A stretch of 40,031 nt of DNA, taken from contig CAYOVA010000011.1 of the NCBI GenBank assembly GCA_964407325.1, forward strand, positions 1 to 40,031, given 5' to 3'. The notes beneath the pieces are model-generated. The model was not told the origin of the DNA. It saw nothing but the letters and a program-made list of their open reading frames with translations, and did not search any database. The position numbers and the translations under genes are program-made. The stretch's first letter is position 1; each line of letters begins with the position of its first letter. The DNA is from JAOAFZ01 sp964407325 (GTDB lineage Bacteria; Patescibacteriota; Microgenomatia; UBA1406; GWC2-37-13). Shown piece after piece: positions 1 to 7,477 of the stretch.

Positions 1-146
1 GCAGGGGTAAGCAAATCCCGTAGCAGGTTAGCAATTTCCTGTTCTTTTGACATAGAGGCAATCGCCTTTATAAGTTGTTTTTCCTCACGTGTTTTCGGGC
101 TATACACGTTTTTCAAATCTATCTGCATTTCCGGTTTTTTTCTCAT
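1..146 (-). CDS. TrpR/YerC-like DNA-binding protein, N-terminal part (cut by window edge)
   Basis: Reading leftward from ATG at 146 gives an open frame of 48 codons running off the window edge. The peptide begins MRKKPEMQIDLKNVY and continues with a helix-rich stretch ending LLRDLLTP. The pattern of a short polar N-terminus followed by 'EEKQLIKAIASMSKEQEIANLLRD' in two pieces resembles the N-terminal half of the TrpR-like YerC/YecD family, whose helix-turn-helix follows immediately after such a segment; that part lies outside the window. The start is supported by an extended -10 box 9 bases upstream. It diverges from rarA. Family assignment is from memory of the pattern only. Confidence 0.6.
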   Translation of the reverse strand, partial: MRKKPEMQIDLKNVYSPKTREEKQLIKAIASMSKEQEIANLLRDLLTP

Positions 147-155
147 ATGGCGATG

Positions 156-164
156 ATTATATCA
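156..164 (-). promoter_or_regulatory. Extended -10 promoter of the TrpR-like gene
   Basis: On the minus strand the sequence is TGATATAAT, a full extended -10 element. Its last base is 9 bases before the ATG at 146, so transcription should begin about at the start codon. No good -35 box is seen, as is common with an extended -10. Confidence 0.6.
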
Positions 165-228
165 GAGTTAGAACTCACCTTGTTGATTCTTACGAAATAC
201 TTACACAACAGTCCATTCCGTTAAATAC

Positions 229-257
229 TTGAACTTTCGTTCACCTACCGCTATTAT
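229..257 (+). promoter_or_regulatory. Sigma-70-type promoter of rarA, leaderless
   Basis: TTGAAC (229-234), a 17-base spacer and TATTAT (252-257) form a housekeeping-type promoter. Only 6 bases separate the -10 box from the ATG at 264, which predicts a leaderless mRNA. Confidence 0.65.
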
Positions 258-263
258 AGGAGT

Positions 264-1475
264 ATGCAAACACCATTAGCCGAATTAATGAGACCAAAAA
301 AACTGGAAGACTACGTAGGTCAAAAGCATTTAGTGGGTAAAGGGAAACCCATACATAGTATGATTGCAAACGGCCGGATATCTTCGATGATTTTATGGGG
401 ACCTCCCGGTAGTGGGAAAACCACTCTCGCCCGCCTTATCGCCAATAGTGTTGAAGCCGATTTTATTCCCTTTTCTGCAATTACAAACAATCTCAGCGAT
501 GTCCGTAAAGTTATTCAGGAAGCGGAAGAGAGCCAGACCCTTTTCCAGAAGCATACGATCCTCTTTGTTGATGAGATTCATCGTTTTAATAAATCACAGC
601 AGGATGCTTTTCTGCCCGCTGTGGAAAAAGGAGTTATCACCTTAATTGGAGCCACAACGGAAAATCCCGGATTTGAAGTGAATGCACCACTCATTTCCCG
701 TGCTCATGTGTATGTTTTGCAAACATTAAGCTACCAAGACATTGCCAGTATCGTTGAAAAGGCGAAAACATTCTATCCGTCCCATACATTTAGCAAAGAG
801 GCAGTAAACCATATTATTCTGCATGCAAACGGTGATGCTCGAGCAGCGATTAATGCGATAGAACTGGCGACTTCAATAGCCAAAAAAATTACGTTAAACG
901 TCGCAGAAACTGCCCTGCAAAAAAAAGCCATTTATTACGACAAAAAAGGTGATTCCCATTACGATACTATCTCGGCATTTATTAAAAGTATGCGCGGTAA
1001 TCAACCTACAGCCACCCTTCATTATCTTGCTCGCATGATAAAAGCAGGAGAAGACCCCATGTTTATTGCACGACGAATGGTTATTTTCGCTTCCGAAGAT
1101 ATCGGTAATGCGCAACCTACTGCTTTGGTACTGGCCACCTCAGCGATGCAAGCTGTTCATATGATTGGAATGCCGGAAGCGAGTTTAATATTGGCACAAA
1201 CTGCCACTTACCTTGCAACTGCAAAAAAATCCATCGCTTCTACAGAGGGTATAGGCGAAGCCTTACGGGATATTGACGAACAGTCCCTTGGAGCTATTCC
1301 CCTTCATTTGAGGAACGCAGCAAATAAGGTAATGAAGCAACAGAACTATGGAAAAGGACATACCCGCTACCCATGGCTCGAAGAAAAGAAGACGGGTAAA
1401 AAAATAGACCAGGAGTATATGCCAGACACTCTGAAGGGCAAAAGATATTATCGTCCCGAAGAATTTAACGAATAA
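264..1475 (+). CDS. rarA: Replication-associated recombination protein A (AAA+ ATPase)
   Basis: RarA/MgsA is a clamp-loader-like AAA+ ATPase that acts at stalled replication forks. The 403-residue protein has the family's usual length. It shows a Walker A motif GPPGSGKT at residues 46-53, Walker B with DEIH at 103-106 followed by RFNKSQQDAFLPAVEKG, and the sensor segment IGATTENPGFEVN. The C-terminal half contains the typical tetramerisation region (SAFIKSMRGNQPTATLHYLARM, seen in two parts, and the SEDIGNA motif). The ATG is fixed by the promoter 6 bases upstream. It ends one base before the stop codon of the convergent cupin gene, so there is no room for a terminator. The assignment is firm. 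Confidence 0.95.
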   Translation: MQTPLAELMRPKKLEDYVGQKHLVGKGKPIHSMIANGRISSMILWGPPGSGKTTLARLIANSVEADFIPFSAITNNLSDVRKVIQEAEESQTLFQKHTILFVDEIHRFNKSQQDAFLPAVEKGVITLIGATTENPGFEVNAPLISRAHVYVLQTLSYQDIASIVEKAKTFYPSHTFSKEAVNHIILHANGDARAAINAIELATSIAKKITLNVAETALQKKAIYYDKKGDSHYDTISAFIKSMRGNQPTATLHYLARMIKAGEDPMFIARRMVIFASEDIGNAQPTALVLATSAMQAVHMIGMPEASLILAQTATYLATAKKSIASTEGIGEALRDIDEQSLGAIPLHLRNAANKVMKQQNYGKGHTRYPWLEEKKTGKKIDQEYMPDTLKGKRYYRPEEFNE

Positions 1476-1856
1476 CTACTCAACAACTATTGTTTTTCCA
1501 TCTCCATTTACAATACCAAATACAACATAGTACACTTCTTCATTCGTTACATTCGTTAATGTATGTTTTTCCCCCGGTTCAACAAATAGTCCGTCACCTG
1601 CCCCTAATTCAACAGGAGTGTCATTCACATGTCCTTTTACACGACCTTTTGTGATAATAAAAACTTCACCCAGAGACTCATGGTAATGGTTGCGAAACGT
1701 TCCCCCTACCGGCATTTTTGACCAGTTCACCATTTGCACTCTTCCCTCAATAAGGTCATCCCGTGTAAACAGCACTTTTTTGTAACATCCGGGTTTATTC
1801 GGATCTTCATGTGAGGCAGGTTCAAAGGTAAAGTCAGTTTCTCGAACTATTTTCAT
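1476..1856 (-). CDS. Single-domain cupin protein
   Basis: A 126-residue protein with both cupin motifs. Motif 1 is GTFRNHYHESLGEVFIITKG, with the HxH pair and Glu that bind metal; motif 2 is GDGLFVEPGEKHTLTN with the third His. It is a one-domain, RmlC-like beta barrel, so a small-molecule isomerase, dioxygenase or metabolite sensor is possible, but the substrate cannot be read from sequence. Its ATG overlaps the TGA of the flavokinase gene (ATGA), so the two are translated from one transcript that begins with the tRNA. It ends in TAG, directly against the stop codon of rarA. Confidence 0.85.
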   Translation of the reverse strand: MKIVRETDFTFEPASHEDPNKPGCYKKVLFTRDDLIEGRVQMVNWSKMPVGGTFRNHYHESLGEVFIITKGRVKGHVNDTPVELGAGDGLFVEPGEKHTLTNVTNEEVYYVVFGIVNGDGKTIVVE

Positions 1857-2227
1857 GGTTTTAGTGTAGCAAAATATTCACGACCTTGGCGTTCATCCTC
1901 TTTCATTTGTACAACAAGTTCTTCCAAGGAGTTAAACTTCATACTGCCGCGGGTATGCTTCAAAAGTTCTACCGAAATTTCCTTCTCATAGATATCCCGA
2001 TTAAAATCCATAATCCACACCTCGAGTTTACGTTTTGTTTCACCAAATGTTTCAGCTGCACCTATAAATGCTAAAGAGGGATAGAGAGCTTCATCACCTT
2101 CTATTTTTATACGAGAGATATAAACACCATCTTTTTCATTTCCACTGTAGAGTATATTTGCTGTAGGGTATCCTAAGTCACGTCCTCGTCCATTGTCACG
2201 GTAGACAGTACCTTTTATTGTATGCAT
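1853..2227 (-). CDS. Stand-alone riboflavin kinase (flavokinase) domain protein
   Basis: This protein resembles only the C-terminal flavokinase half of bacterial RibF, which phosphorylates riboflavin to FMN. It has the signature GRGRDLGYPTANI near the N-terminus, DGVYISRI, and the SLAFIGAAETFGETKRKLEVW stretch (split here as SLAFIGAAETFG then ETKRKLEVW) that matches the usual 'NIGxxPTF...VE' region. The FAD synthetase domain is absent; at about 124 residues it is less than half of RibF. The upstream in-frame ATG at 2260 lies inside the tRNA gene, so the ATG at 2227, one base after the tRNA, is chosen. There is no room for its own promoter. Confidence 0.8.
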   Translation of the reverse strand: MHTIKGTVYRDNGRGRDLGYPTANILYSGNEKDGVYISRIKIEGDEALYPSLAFIGAAETFGETKRKLEVWIMDFNRDIYEKEISVELLKHTRGSMKFNSLEELVVQMKEDERQGREYFATLKP

Positions 2228-2228
2228 G

Positions 2229-2300
2229 TGGCTGGAGGGAGATTTGAACTCCCGACCCATCGCTTATGAAACGATTGCTCTACCCCTGAGCTATCCAGCC
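2229..2300 (-). tRNA. tRNA with CAT anticodon (elongator Met or Ile2)
   Basis: The minus strand folds into a complete 72-base cloverleaf: acceptor GGCTGGA/TCCAGCC, D stem GCTC/GAGC, anticodon stem ATCGT/GCGAT with loop TTCATAA, T stem GGGAG/CTCCC with loop TTCAAAT, and discriminator A at 2229. The anticodon is CAT. A paired G1-C72 and the lack of three G-C pairs in the anticodon stem argue against initiator tRNA. Elongator Met and lysidine-modified Ile2 cannot be told apart safely. CCA is not encoded. The flavokinase ATG follows after one base. Confidence 0.93.
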
Positions 2301-2307
2301 GGTGAAG

Positions 2308-2313
2308 ATTATA
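2308..2313 (-). promoter_or_regulatory. -10 box of the tRNA-flavokinase-cupin unit
   Basis: TATAAT on the minus strand, 7 bases before the first base of the tRNA. Transcription is therefore predicted to start at or next to the mature 5' end of the tRNA. A TTTACA lies further upstream but with a 20-base spacer, so the -35 is uncertain. Confidence 0.55.
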
Positions 2314-2345
2314 GCGGTAGATAAGCTATAACCTGTAAATTATAT

Positions 2346-2390
2346 ACTGTCTGTAAGCAAATTTGTTAAGAATTTGCTTCTACAGACAGT
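2346..2390. repeat. 18-bp imperfect palindrome in a divergent promoter region
   Basis: The left arm ACTGTCTGTAAGCAAATT (2346-2363) pairs with AATTTGCT (2371-2378) and TACAGACAGT (2381-2390), with a 7-base loop and a 2-base TC bulge. It lies between the tRNA promoter and the glycosyltransferase promoter, and its right arm overlaps the expected -35 position of the latter. Neither predicted transcript includes it, so it is more likely a DNA site (operator) or remnant element than an RNA hairpin or terminator. Confidence 0.6.
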
Positions 2391-2408
2391 TATGCCCTTG
2401 GGTATAAT
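2379..2408 (+). promoter_or_regulatory. Promoter of the polysaccharide cluster, leaderless
   Basis: A perfect TATAAT at 2403-2408 stands 7 bases before the ATG at 2416. A weak TCTACA (2379-2384, 18-base spacer) could act as -35 and lies in the right arm of the palindrome, which suggests control by whatever binds there. Confidence 0.55.
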
Positions 2409-2415
2409 AAATACG

Positions 2416-3333
2416 ATGAAAAATGTAAAAAGGAATGTGAGTGACCCTGATTTGTCAATTGTGATCGTTTCTTTTAATACAAAAAGAATCACAGTTGACT
2501 GCCTTAGCTCAATATTTGAATCGTTGCAGGGATCTCCACTCAATGTTGAAGTAATCGTTGTGGACAATAACTCGAAAGACGGCTCCCTCGAAGAACTGAA
2601 GCGCATGAAAAAAAACCATCCGAATATTGTTTTAATTGAAAACAATGAAAACACAGGCTTTGGAAAAGCCAACAATCAGGGAGTTCATCAAGCAAAAAGT
2701 GAATATATATTACTGCTCAATTCCGATACGATTGTGCTGGAGAAAGGAATCGAGAAGTTATTCAGCTGGTATAAAGAAAATGAAAGCACATTCCAGTTTG
2801 GCGGGGGTAAACTGTTGAATTCAGATATGACGTCGCAACCGTCGGCTGGCCGTTTTTTTACTCTTGCAACTACATTTACCTTTCTCTTTTTAAAAGGAGA
2901 TGCCATTGGCGCAACACGATCTTCTCCAACTACTATTACAAGAACAGATTGGGTTTCGGGAGCATGCATAATCACAAAAAAAGAATATTATCAGAAACTC
3001 AAAGGCTTCGATGAAGGGATTTTTATGTATATGGAAGAAGTAGATTTACTGTACCGGGCCTTAAAAAGAGGGTGGAAGACGGGTTTTTACCCTGAAGCTC
3101 GTTTTATTCATCTTGGTTCAGCCTCAAGCGACAAAACATACCCAATACTCCAGGTATATCGCGGACTTTTGTACTTTTACCGCAAACACTATGGTACAGT
3201 TTCACTTGCGTTACTTAAAGGTATGTTACAATTAAAAGCAGTAATTGCTTATGCAATTGGTGTTGTGACTGGTAATGACTATTTGAAAAAAACCTATGGA
3301 GAAGCTATCCGCATCGCTCAAATGGCTCGATAA
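2416..3333 (+). CDS. Family 2 glycosyltransferase (rhamnosyltransferase-like)
   Basis: A cytoplasmic GT-A enzyme of about 305 residues, similar in layout to WbbL-type rhamnosyltransferases. It starts with the nucleotide-binding strand LSIVIVSFNTK, then VEVIVVDNNSKDGS, the NTGFGKANNQG motif and the metal-binding segment LLLNSDT. The acceptor region WVSGACIITKKEYYQK followed by FMYMEEVDLLYRALKRGW, with the ExxDL pattern, is typical of this subfamily. The C-terminal tail has hydrophobic segments. The ATG at 2416 is preferred to an upstream TTG because the -10 box lies between them. It opens a seven-gene cluster and overlaps the next gene by 38 bases. The sugar transferred is unknown. Confidence 0.88.
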   Translation: MKNVKRNVSDPDLSIVIVSFNTKRITVDCLSSIFESLQGSPLNVEVIVVDNNSKDGSLEELKRMKKNHPNIVLIENNENTGFGKANNQGVHQAKSEYILLLNSDTIVLEKGIEKLFSWYKENESTFQFGGGKLLNSDMTSQPSAGRFFTLATTFTFLFLKGDAIGATRSSPTTITRTDWVSGACIITKKEYYQKLKGFDEGIFMYMEEVDLLYRALKRGWKTGFYPEARFIHLGSASSDKTYPILQVYRGLLYFYRKHYGTVSLALLKGMLQLKAVIAYAIGVVTGNDYLKKTYGEAIRIAQMAR

Positions 3334-4801
3334 CAATATTTTGAAGATACTTACTGTCATCTTCATCTATTTAATTCCTCTCTATCCAAAGTTTCCGCTT
3401 CAGATGCTGCGTGATACGTACATCGCGGTCCGCTTGGAAGATGTGTTTATGGTTCTCTACGTTGCTGTTTTTGCTATTCAGTTTCTTCGTAAAAAAGTTG
3501 AACTAAACAGAACCTTTCTCACACTATTTGTAATGTACTGGATCGCTGTTTTTCTGTCGTTTTTCTGGGGATACTTTGTACAGAAAACTATCATTTTCAA
3601 CTATGTCGGGTTTCTCCATGCAGCTCGAAGGGTTGAATATATGATTCCGTTCTTTATAGTTGGCTCTATCGTAAAAAGCAAAGAAGATTTTGTCTTTTTC
3701 ATGAAGCATATCGTTATTACTTCTACACTGGTATTCCTCTACGGAATTGGACAAAAATTTATTGGCTTACCGGCAATCCAAACCATGAATAAGGAGTTTG
3801 CAAAGGGGACACTGCTCTTCCTGACTCCTGAAGCCCGCGTCTCTTCAACTTTTGCTGGACACTATGACCTTGCTGCCTACGTGGTTACTATCCTGCCTAT
3901 ACTTCTTGCTTTTAGCATTCATAGATTGAGGGCATGGGTTTTCCCCGCAATATTCCTTGGGATTGTTATTCTGGTACTCACCGCTTCGCGTTCATCGTAC
4001 GGAGCATATATTGTGGCTACATTTGGGCTACTGATTGTTGCTCGTGCGTGGCGGTACTTTCTCGTTGTTCTTGCTATCACAGTTGCGTTGACATTAACAT
4101 CCAATACCCTTACAGACAGGTTTGCGCAAACATTTAGGGTAAAGCAGTTGTTTGTAAATGAAGAAACAGGAGAAGTTATTGTACCCCAGACTATTACGAC
4201 AAAAGAACTGCCTTCAGGAACTACCTTCGTGACTATCGGAAGCAATAAAACATCAGCTTCAGAGAAAGCTTCAAGTGCAGCGCTTTTAAAGCAGCAATTT
4301 ATTGACGAACTTACCAGGGAAGCTTCAAGAACGGGGAAACCGTTGTCAGAGGATCAAATTAATACCCTTGTGCAGAAGCGATTTGCAGACTTTACCCCTG
4401 TAGTAGGTGTTGCCGCAGATATTTCTTTTGCTACACGTCTGCAAGTTGAATGGCCTCGTGCCATTCAGGCTTTTATGAAGAACCCGTTTCTTGGTACCGG
4501 ACCTTCATCCATAACAGAAGCCTCAGATAATAGCTTCTTGCGATGGCTTGGTGAATTTGGATTACTTGGTTCGTCTCTTTTTATGGCTATACTATTTGCA
4601 ATAGCTGCAAAAATAATGAATGGAATGAAAGCAATAACCAGAAAGGATAACGTATTATTCCTTGGTTACCTCTTTGGACTGCTGGGATTATGTATAAACG
4701 GAACATATATCGATGTATTTGAAGCATCAAAAGTTGCCTACACATTGTGGATGCTTACCGGATTGTATATTGGAGCGCTTCCCTACTTTGTAAAAAAATA
4801 A
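3296..4801 (+). CDS. O-antigen ligase/polymerase-like membrane protein
   Basis: A 501-residue polytopic membrane protein with about ten hydrophobic segments, in the style of the Wzy/WaaL O-antigen ligase family. These proteins act on lipid-linked glycans at the outer face of the membrane. A large hydrophilic insert of about 110 residues (roughly 275-385), rich in charged and Thr/Ser residues, interrupts the helices and corresponds to the long extracellular loop where the family's active site lies. Downstream of it, FLGTGPSSITEASDNSFLRW matches the conserved 'GxGxg...H/D-N' type region at the end of the loop. The ATG lies inside the end of the preceding GT2 gene, so translation is probably coupled. 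Ligase and polymerase cannot be separated from sequence alone. Confidence 0.8.
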   Translation: MEKLSASLKWLDNNILKILTVIFIYLIPLYPKFPLQMLRDTYIAVRLEDVFMVLYVAVFAIQFLRKKVELNRTFLTLFVMYWIAVFLSFFWGYFVQKTIIFNYVGFLHAARRVEYMIPFFIVGSIVKSKEDFVFFMKHIVITSTLVFLYGIGQKFIGLPAIQTMNKEFAKGTLLFLTPEARVSSTFAGHYDLAAYVVTILPILLAFSIHRLRAWVFPAIFLGIVILVLTASRSSYGAYIVATFGLLIVARAWRYFLVVLAITVALTLTSNTLTDRFAQTFRVKQLFVNEETGEVIVPQTITTKELPSGTTFVTIGSNKTSASEKASSAALLKQQFIDELTREASRTGKPLSEDQINTLVQKRFADFTPVVGVAADISFATRLQVEWPRAIQAFMKNPFLGTGPSSITEASDNSFLRWLGEFGLLGSSLFMAILFAIAAKIMNGMKAITRKDNVLFLGYLFGLLGLCINGTYIDVFEASKVAYTLWMLTGLYIGALPYFVKK

Positions 4802-4808
4802 CGCGGGT

Positions 4809-6272
4809 ATGAATAAAGATAAGCAACTTTTTAAAAAATCAGACTGGTTTATATTAGGAGCAATTCTTCTTTTAGGATTTGTACTTCGCTTGTATAACTT
4901 TAATACCCCTCTTGCCGATTATCATTCATGGCGTCAGGTAGATACTGCCGCTGTGGCACGTAATTTTGTAAACGAAGAATTTAATATGCTTATGCCCCGA
5001 TACGATGATCTCACTTCTATACAGTCTGGCAAAGACAATCCTACCGGTTTACGATTTGTCGAATTCCCAATATACAACGCCATGATGGCAGGAATGTATT
5101 CGATTGCTCCGATATTCCCTATTGAAGTTTGGGGGAGGATTATATCGGCTGTTATGTCCTTAGTAGTGATTGGATCGTTATACTATCTGTCTCTAAAAGA
5201 ATCTTCGCGATATACTGCTATAGGTACCGCCCTTGTGTATGCAATATTTCCCTACTTTGTATTTTTCTCAAGAACAGTGTTACCAGAAAACACAGCGCTT
5301 GGCTTTACGTTTCTCTCAATTTTCTTTTTGTACATATCCAACAGAAAAGAGATAGATTTCAAATCAGTTCTTTTTTTTGCACTTTCGATTGTCTTCTTTG
5401 CAATGGCGGTACTAGTAAAGCCTACGGTCATTTTTTACGGACTGGCACTTGCCTTCATATTTCTCAGAAAATACGGACTTGGAATTTTTAAAGCAGCGCC
5501 GGTTTACATTTACTTTGCACTTGCTTTGGCTCCACTTGTTGCATGGAGACTGTATATTCAACAATATCCGGAAGGCATTCCTTCAAGCGCCTGGTTGTTT
5601 ACAGAAGTACAAACGTTTGAAGGCATACGGAATATATTCTTTAAACCGGCATTTTTTAGATGGATCTTTTTTGAAAGAATCAACAATCAAATTCTTGGAG
5701 GATACATGACATTTTTCCTGGTACTTGGTGCAATTGCCAAACCCAAGGCATGGTTGCTACCGGTAATTGGTGTTTCTGCACTGTTGTATGTCTTCACCTT
5801 CCAGGGTGGAAATGTCCAGCACGAATACTATCAAATTATTCTCTTCCCGGCACTTGCACTCTTTATTGGACTGGGCTTTCATTATATTCATAAATCGCAT
5901 AAAACACTCCTTCACCCTGCATTTATTTCGGTAACTCTTATTGCTATAACAGCCTTATCTTGGTTCTTCTCCTATTACAAAGTACGAGACTTTTACGGGT
6001 ATCCAAATGATTTAGTGCAAATTGCCCGCATAGTAAAAACAATAACCCGTCCCAATGATTTGATAATTACAGACAGGTATGGAGATACTACGTTGCTGTA
6101 TTTGATGGAACGAAAAGGATCTCCAGCCCTTCATAAACCAATAGCAGATTTACGAAATGAGGGGTATCGTTATCTGGTAGTAACAGTACCCGAGACTATA
6201 ACCAAAATGAAAGAAGAAGAGCAGTTGAGTACCGTTTTCGAAAACGACAAATTTGCTCTTTTCCGCTTATGA
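4809..6272 (+). CDS. PMT/ArnT-like membrane glycosyltransferase (GT-C fold)
   Basis: A 487-residue membrane protein with about ten or eleven transmembrane segments. After the first helix comes the external loop ADYHSWRQVDTAAVARNF, with the acidic residue and HSWRQxDTA pattern characteristic of GT39/GT83 relatives that use polyprenyl-phosphate sugars. The last roughly 90 residues form a soluble domain. The role is probably transfer of a sugar from a lipid carrier to a surface glycan or protein on the outer face. It starts 7 bases after the ligase-like gene and its TGA overlaps the ATG of the next gene. Confidence 0.82.
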   Translation: MNKDKQLFKKSDWFILGAILLLGFVLRLYNFNTPLADYHSWRQVDTAAVARNFVNEEFNMLMPRYDDLTSIQSGKDNPTGLRFVEFPIYNAMMAGMYSIAPIFPIEVWGRIISAVMSLVVIGSLYYLSLKESSRYTAIGTALVYAIFPYFVFFSRTVLPENTALGFTFLSIFFLYISNRKEIDFKSVLFFALSIVFFAMAVLVKPTVIFYGLALAFIFLRKYGLGIFKAAPVYIYFALALAPLVAWRLYIQQYPEGIPSSAWLFTEVQTFEGIRNIFFKPAFFRWIFFERINNQILGGYMTFFLVLGAIAKPKAWLLPVIGVSALLYVFTFQGGNVQHEYYQIILFPALALFIGLGFHYIHKSHKTLLHPAFISVTLIAITALSWFFSYYKVRDFYGYPNDLVQIARIVKTITRPNDLIITDRYGDTTLLYLMERKGSPALHKPIADLRNEGYRYLVVTVPETITKMKEEEQLSTVFENDKFALFRL

Positions 6273-7477
6273 AAATATTAATGCTTACGCCCTACCTTCC
6301 GTACCCTCCCGATTCCGGTGGACAAATCAGAACACTTAATTTACTTAAATATCTAAGCAAAACCAATGATATTACCCTTGTTGCTCTCTATAAAAATGAA
6401 AAGGAGAAAAAATATGCATCTCAGCTCGAAGAGTATTGCGAGAAGATCTACGTATGCAAACGCCCGACAAAACCCTGGCAACCGGATATTATCATAAAGT
6501 CGGTTTTCTCGTTTATCCCGTTTCTTATTGTCAGAAACTACTCCGTCGAAGCGAATGAAGTTATCAATCACCTGCTCAAAACGGAAAAATACGATGCGAT
6601 TCATGCCGAAACGTTCTACATTATGCCTCATATTCCAATTACGAAAGTCCCTATTCTCCTTGTCGAACAAACAATTGAGTTTATGGTCTACCAGCATTTT
6701 ATTTCAACACTTCCCTGGTATATTCGCTGGGCTTTTTGGCTTGATACTCTTAAATTAAAATTCTGGGAAATTTTTTACTGGAAAAAAGCACAGCTTGTAG
6801 CGACCGTTTCAGCTGCTGATAAGCAAGTCATCCGAACGTGTGTTCCCAACAATGAAACCTATATTATCCCTAATGGAGCAGGAGATGAAATGTTTGTCCA
6901 AACCATTCCGCAAAAAGACCTAAAAAATCCAACATTGCTTTTTGTGGGTAATTTTTCATGGCTGCAAAATACCGAAGCGGTCGACTACCTTGTAAAAAAA
7001 GTATTTCCAAAAATTCAGAAACTTTACCCTACTATAAAACTGATAATTGCAGGTCAAAATGTCAGCTCTAAACTGACCTACTCACAAAAGGAAAATATTC
7101 AGATTATTGACATTAAGCCAGATGATAGCAGTACCATTCAAGATTTGTACAAATCGTGTACAATCTTTGTTGCACCTATCTTCGGGCCAGGAGGCACTCG
7201 TCTTAAGATTCTTGCTGCTATGGCAGCAGGTCTTCCGGTTATTTCTACCCAAACTGGAATCGAAGGTATGGATGTATCTTCAGGACATGAGGTAATAGTT
7301 GCAAACAAACCTGATGAATTTGTAAACGCAGTGGAAAAGTTGCTAAGCAACCCAGAACTTTACAAATCTATGCAAAAGAAAGCATATGCACTCGTCAAGG
7401 AAAAATACAGCTGGAAAGAGATTGCAAAAAAACTGGAAAAAATATACAAAAAAAGCACGGAGATTATTCCATCATGA
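6269..7477 (+). CDS. Family 4 glycosyltransferase
   Basis: A 402-residue GT-B enzyme. The N-terminal acceptor domain begins MKILMLTPYLPYPPDSGGQI, with the glycine-rich loop near residues 17-18. The C-terminal donor domain has PTLLFVGNFSWLQN, a DLYKSCTIFVAPIFGPGGTR stretch and LAAMAAGLPVISTQTGIEG, the usual nucleotide-sugar binding region. In place of the common E-x7-E pair it has GPGGTRLKILAAMAAG, as in the sugar-transferase/PEP-CTERM-associated GT4 branch. It overlaps its neighbours by four bases on each side (ATGA), so translational coupling is likely. Donor and acceptor are unknown. Confidence 0.85.
   Translation: MKILMLTPYLPYPPDSGGQIRTLNLLKYLSKTNDITLVALYKNEKEKKYASQLEEYCEKIYVCKRPTKPWQPDIIIKSVFSFIPFLIVRNYSVEANEVINHLLKTEKYDAIHAETFYIMPHIPITKVPILLVEQTIEFMVYQHFISTLPWYIRWAFWLDTLKLKFWEIFYWKKAQLVATVSAADKQVIRTCVPNNETYIIPNGAGDEMFVQTIPQKDLKNPTLLFVGNFSWLQNTEAVDYLVKKVFPKIQKLYPTIKLIIAGQNVSSKLTYSQKENIQIIDIKPDDSSTIQDLYKSCTIFVAPIFGPGGTRLKILAAMAAGLPVISTQTGIEGMDVSSGHEVIVANKPDEFVNAVEKLLSNPELYKSMQKKAYALVKEKYSWKEIAKKLEKIYKKSTEIIPS

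Noticed and set aside
2228..2260. Longer flavokinase frame starting at ATG 2260
   Set aside because: The extra codons lie within the T arm and acceptor stem of a complete tRNA; the next ATG, after the tRNA, matches the family's N-terminus.
2374..2415. TTG start for the GT2 gene
   Set aside because: The TTG is inside a palindrome and upstream of the perfect -10 box; translation cannot start before the predicted transcript does.
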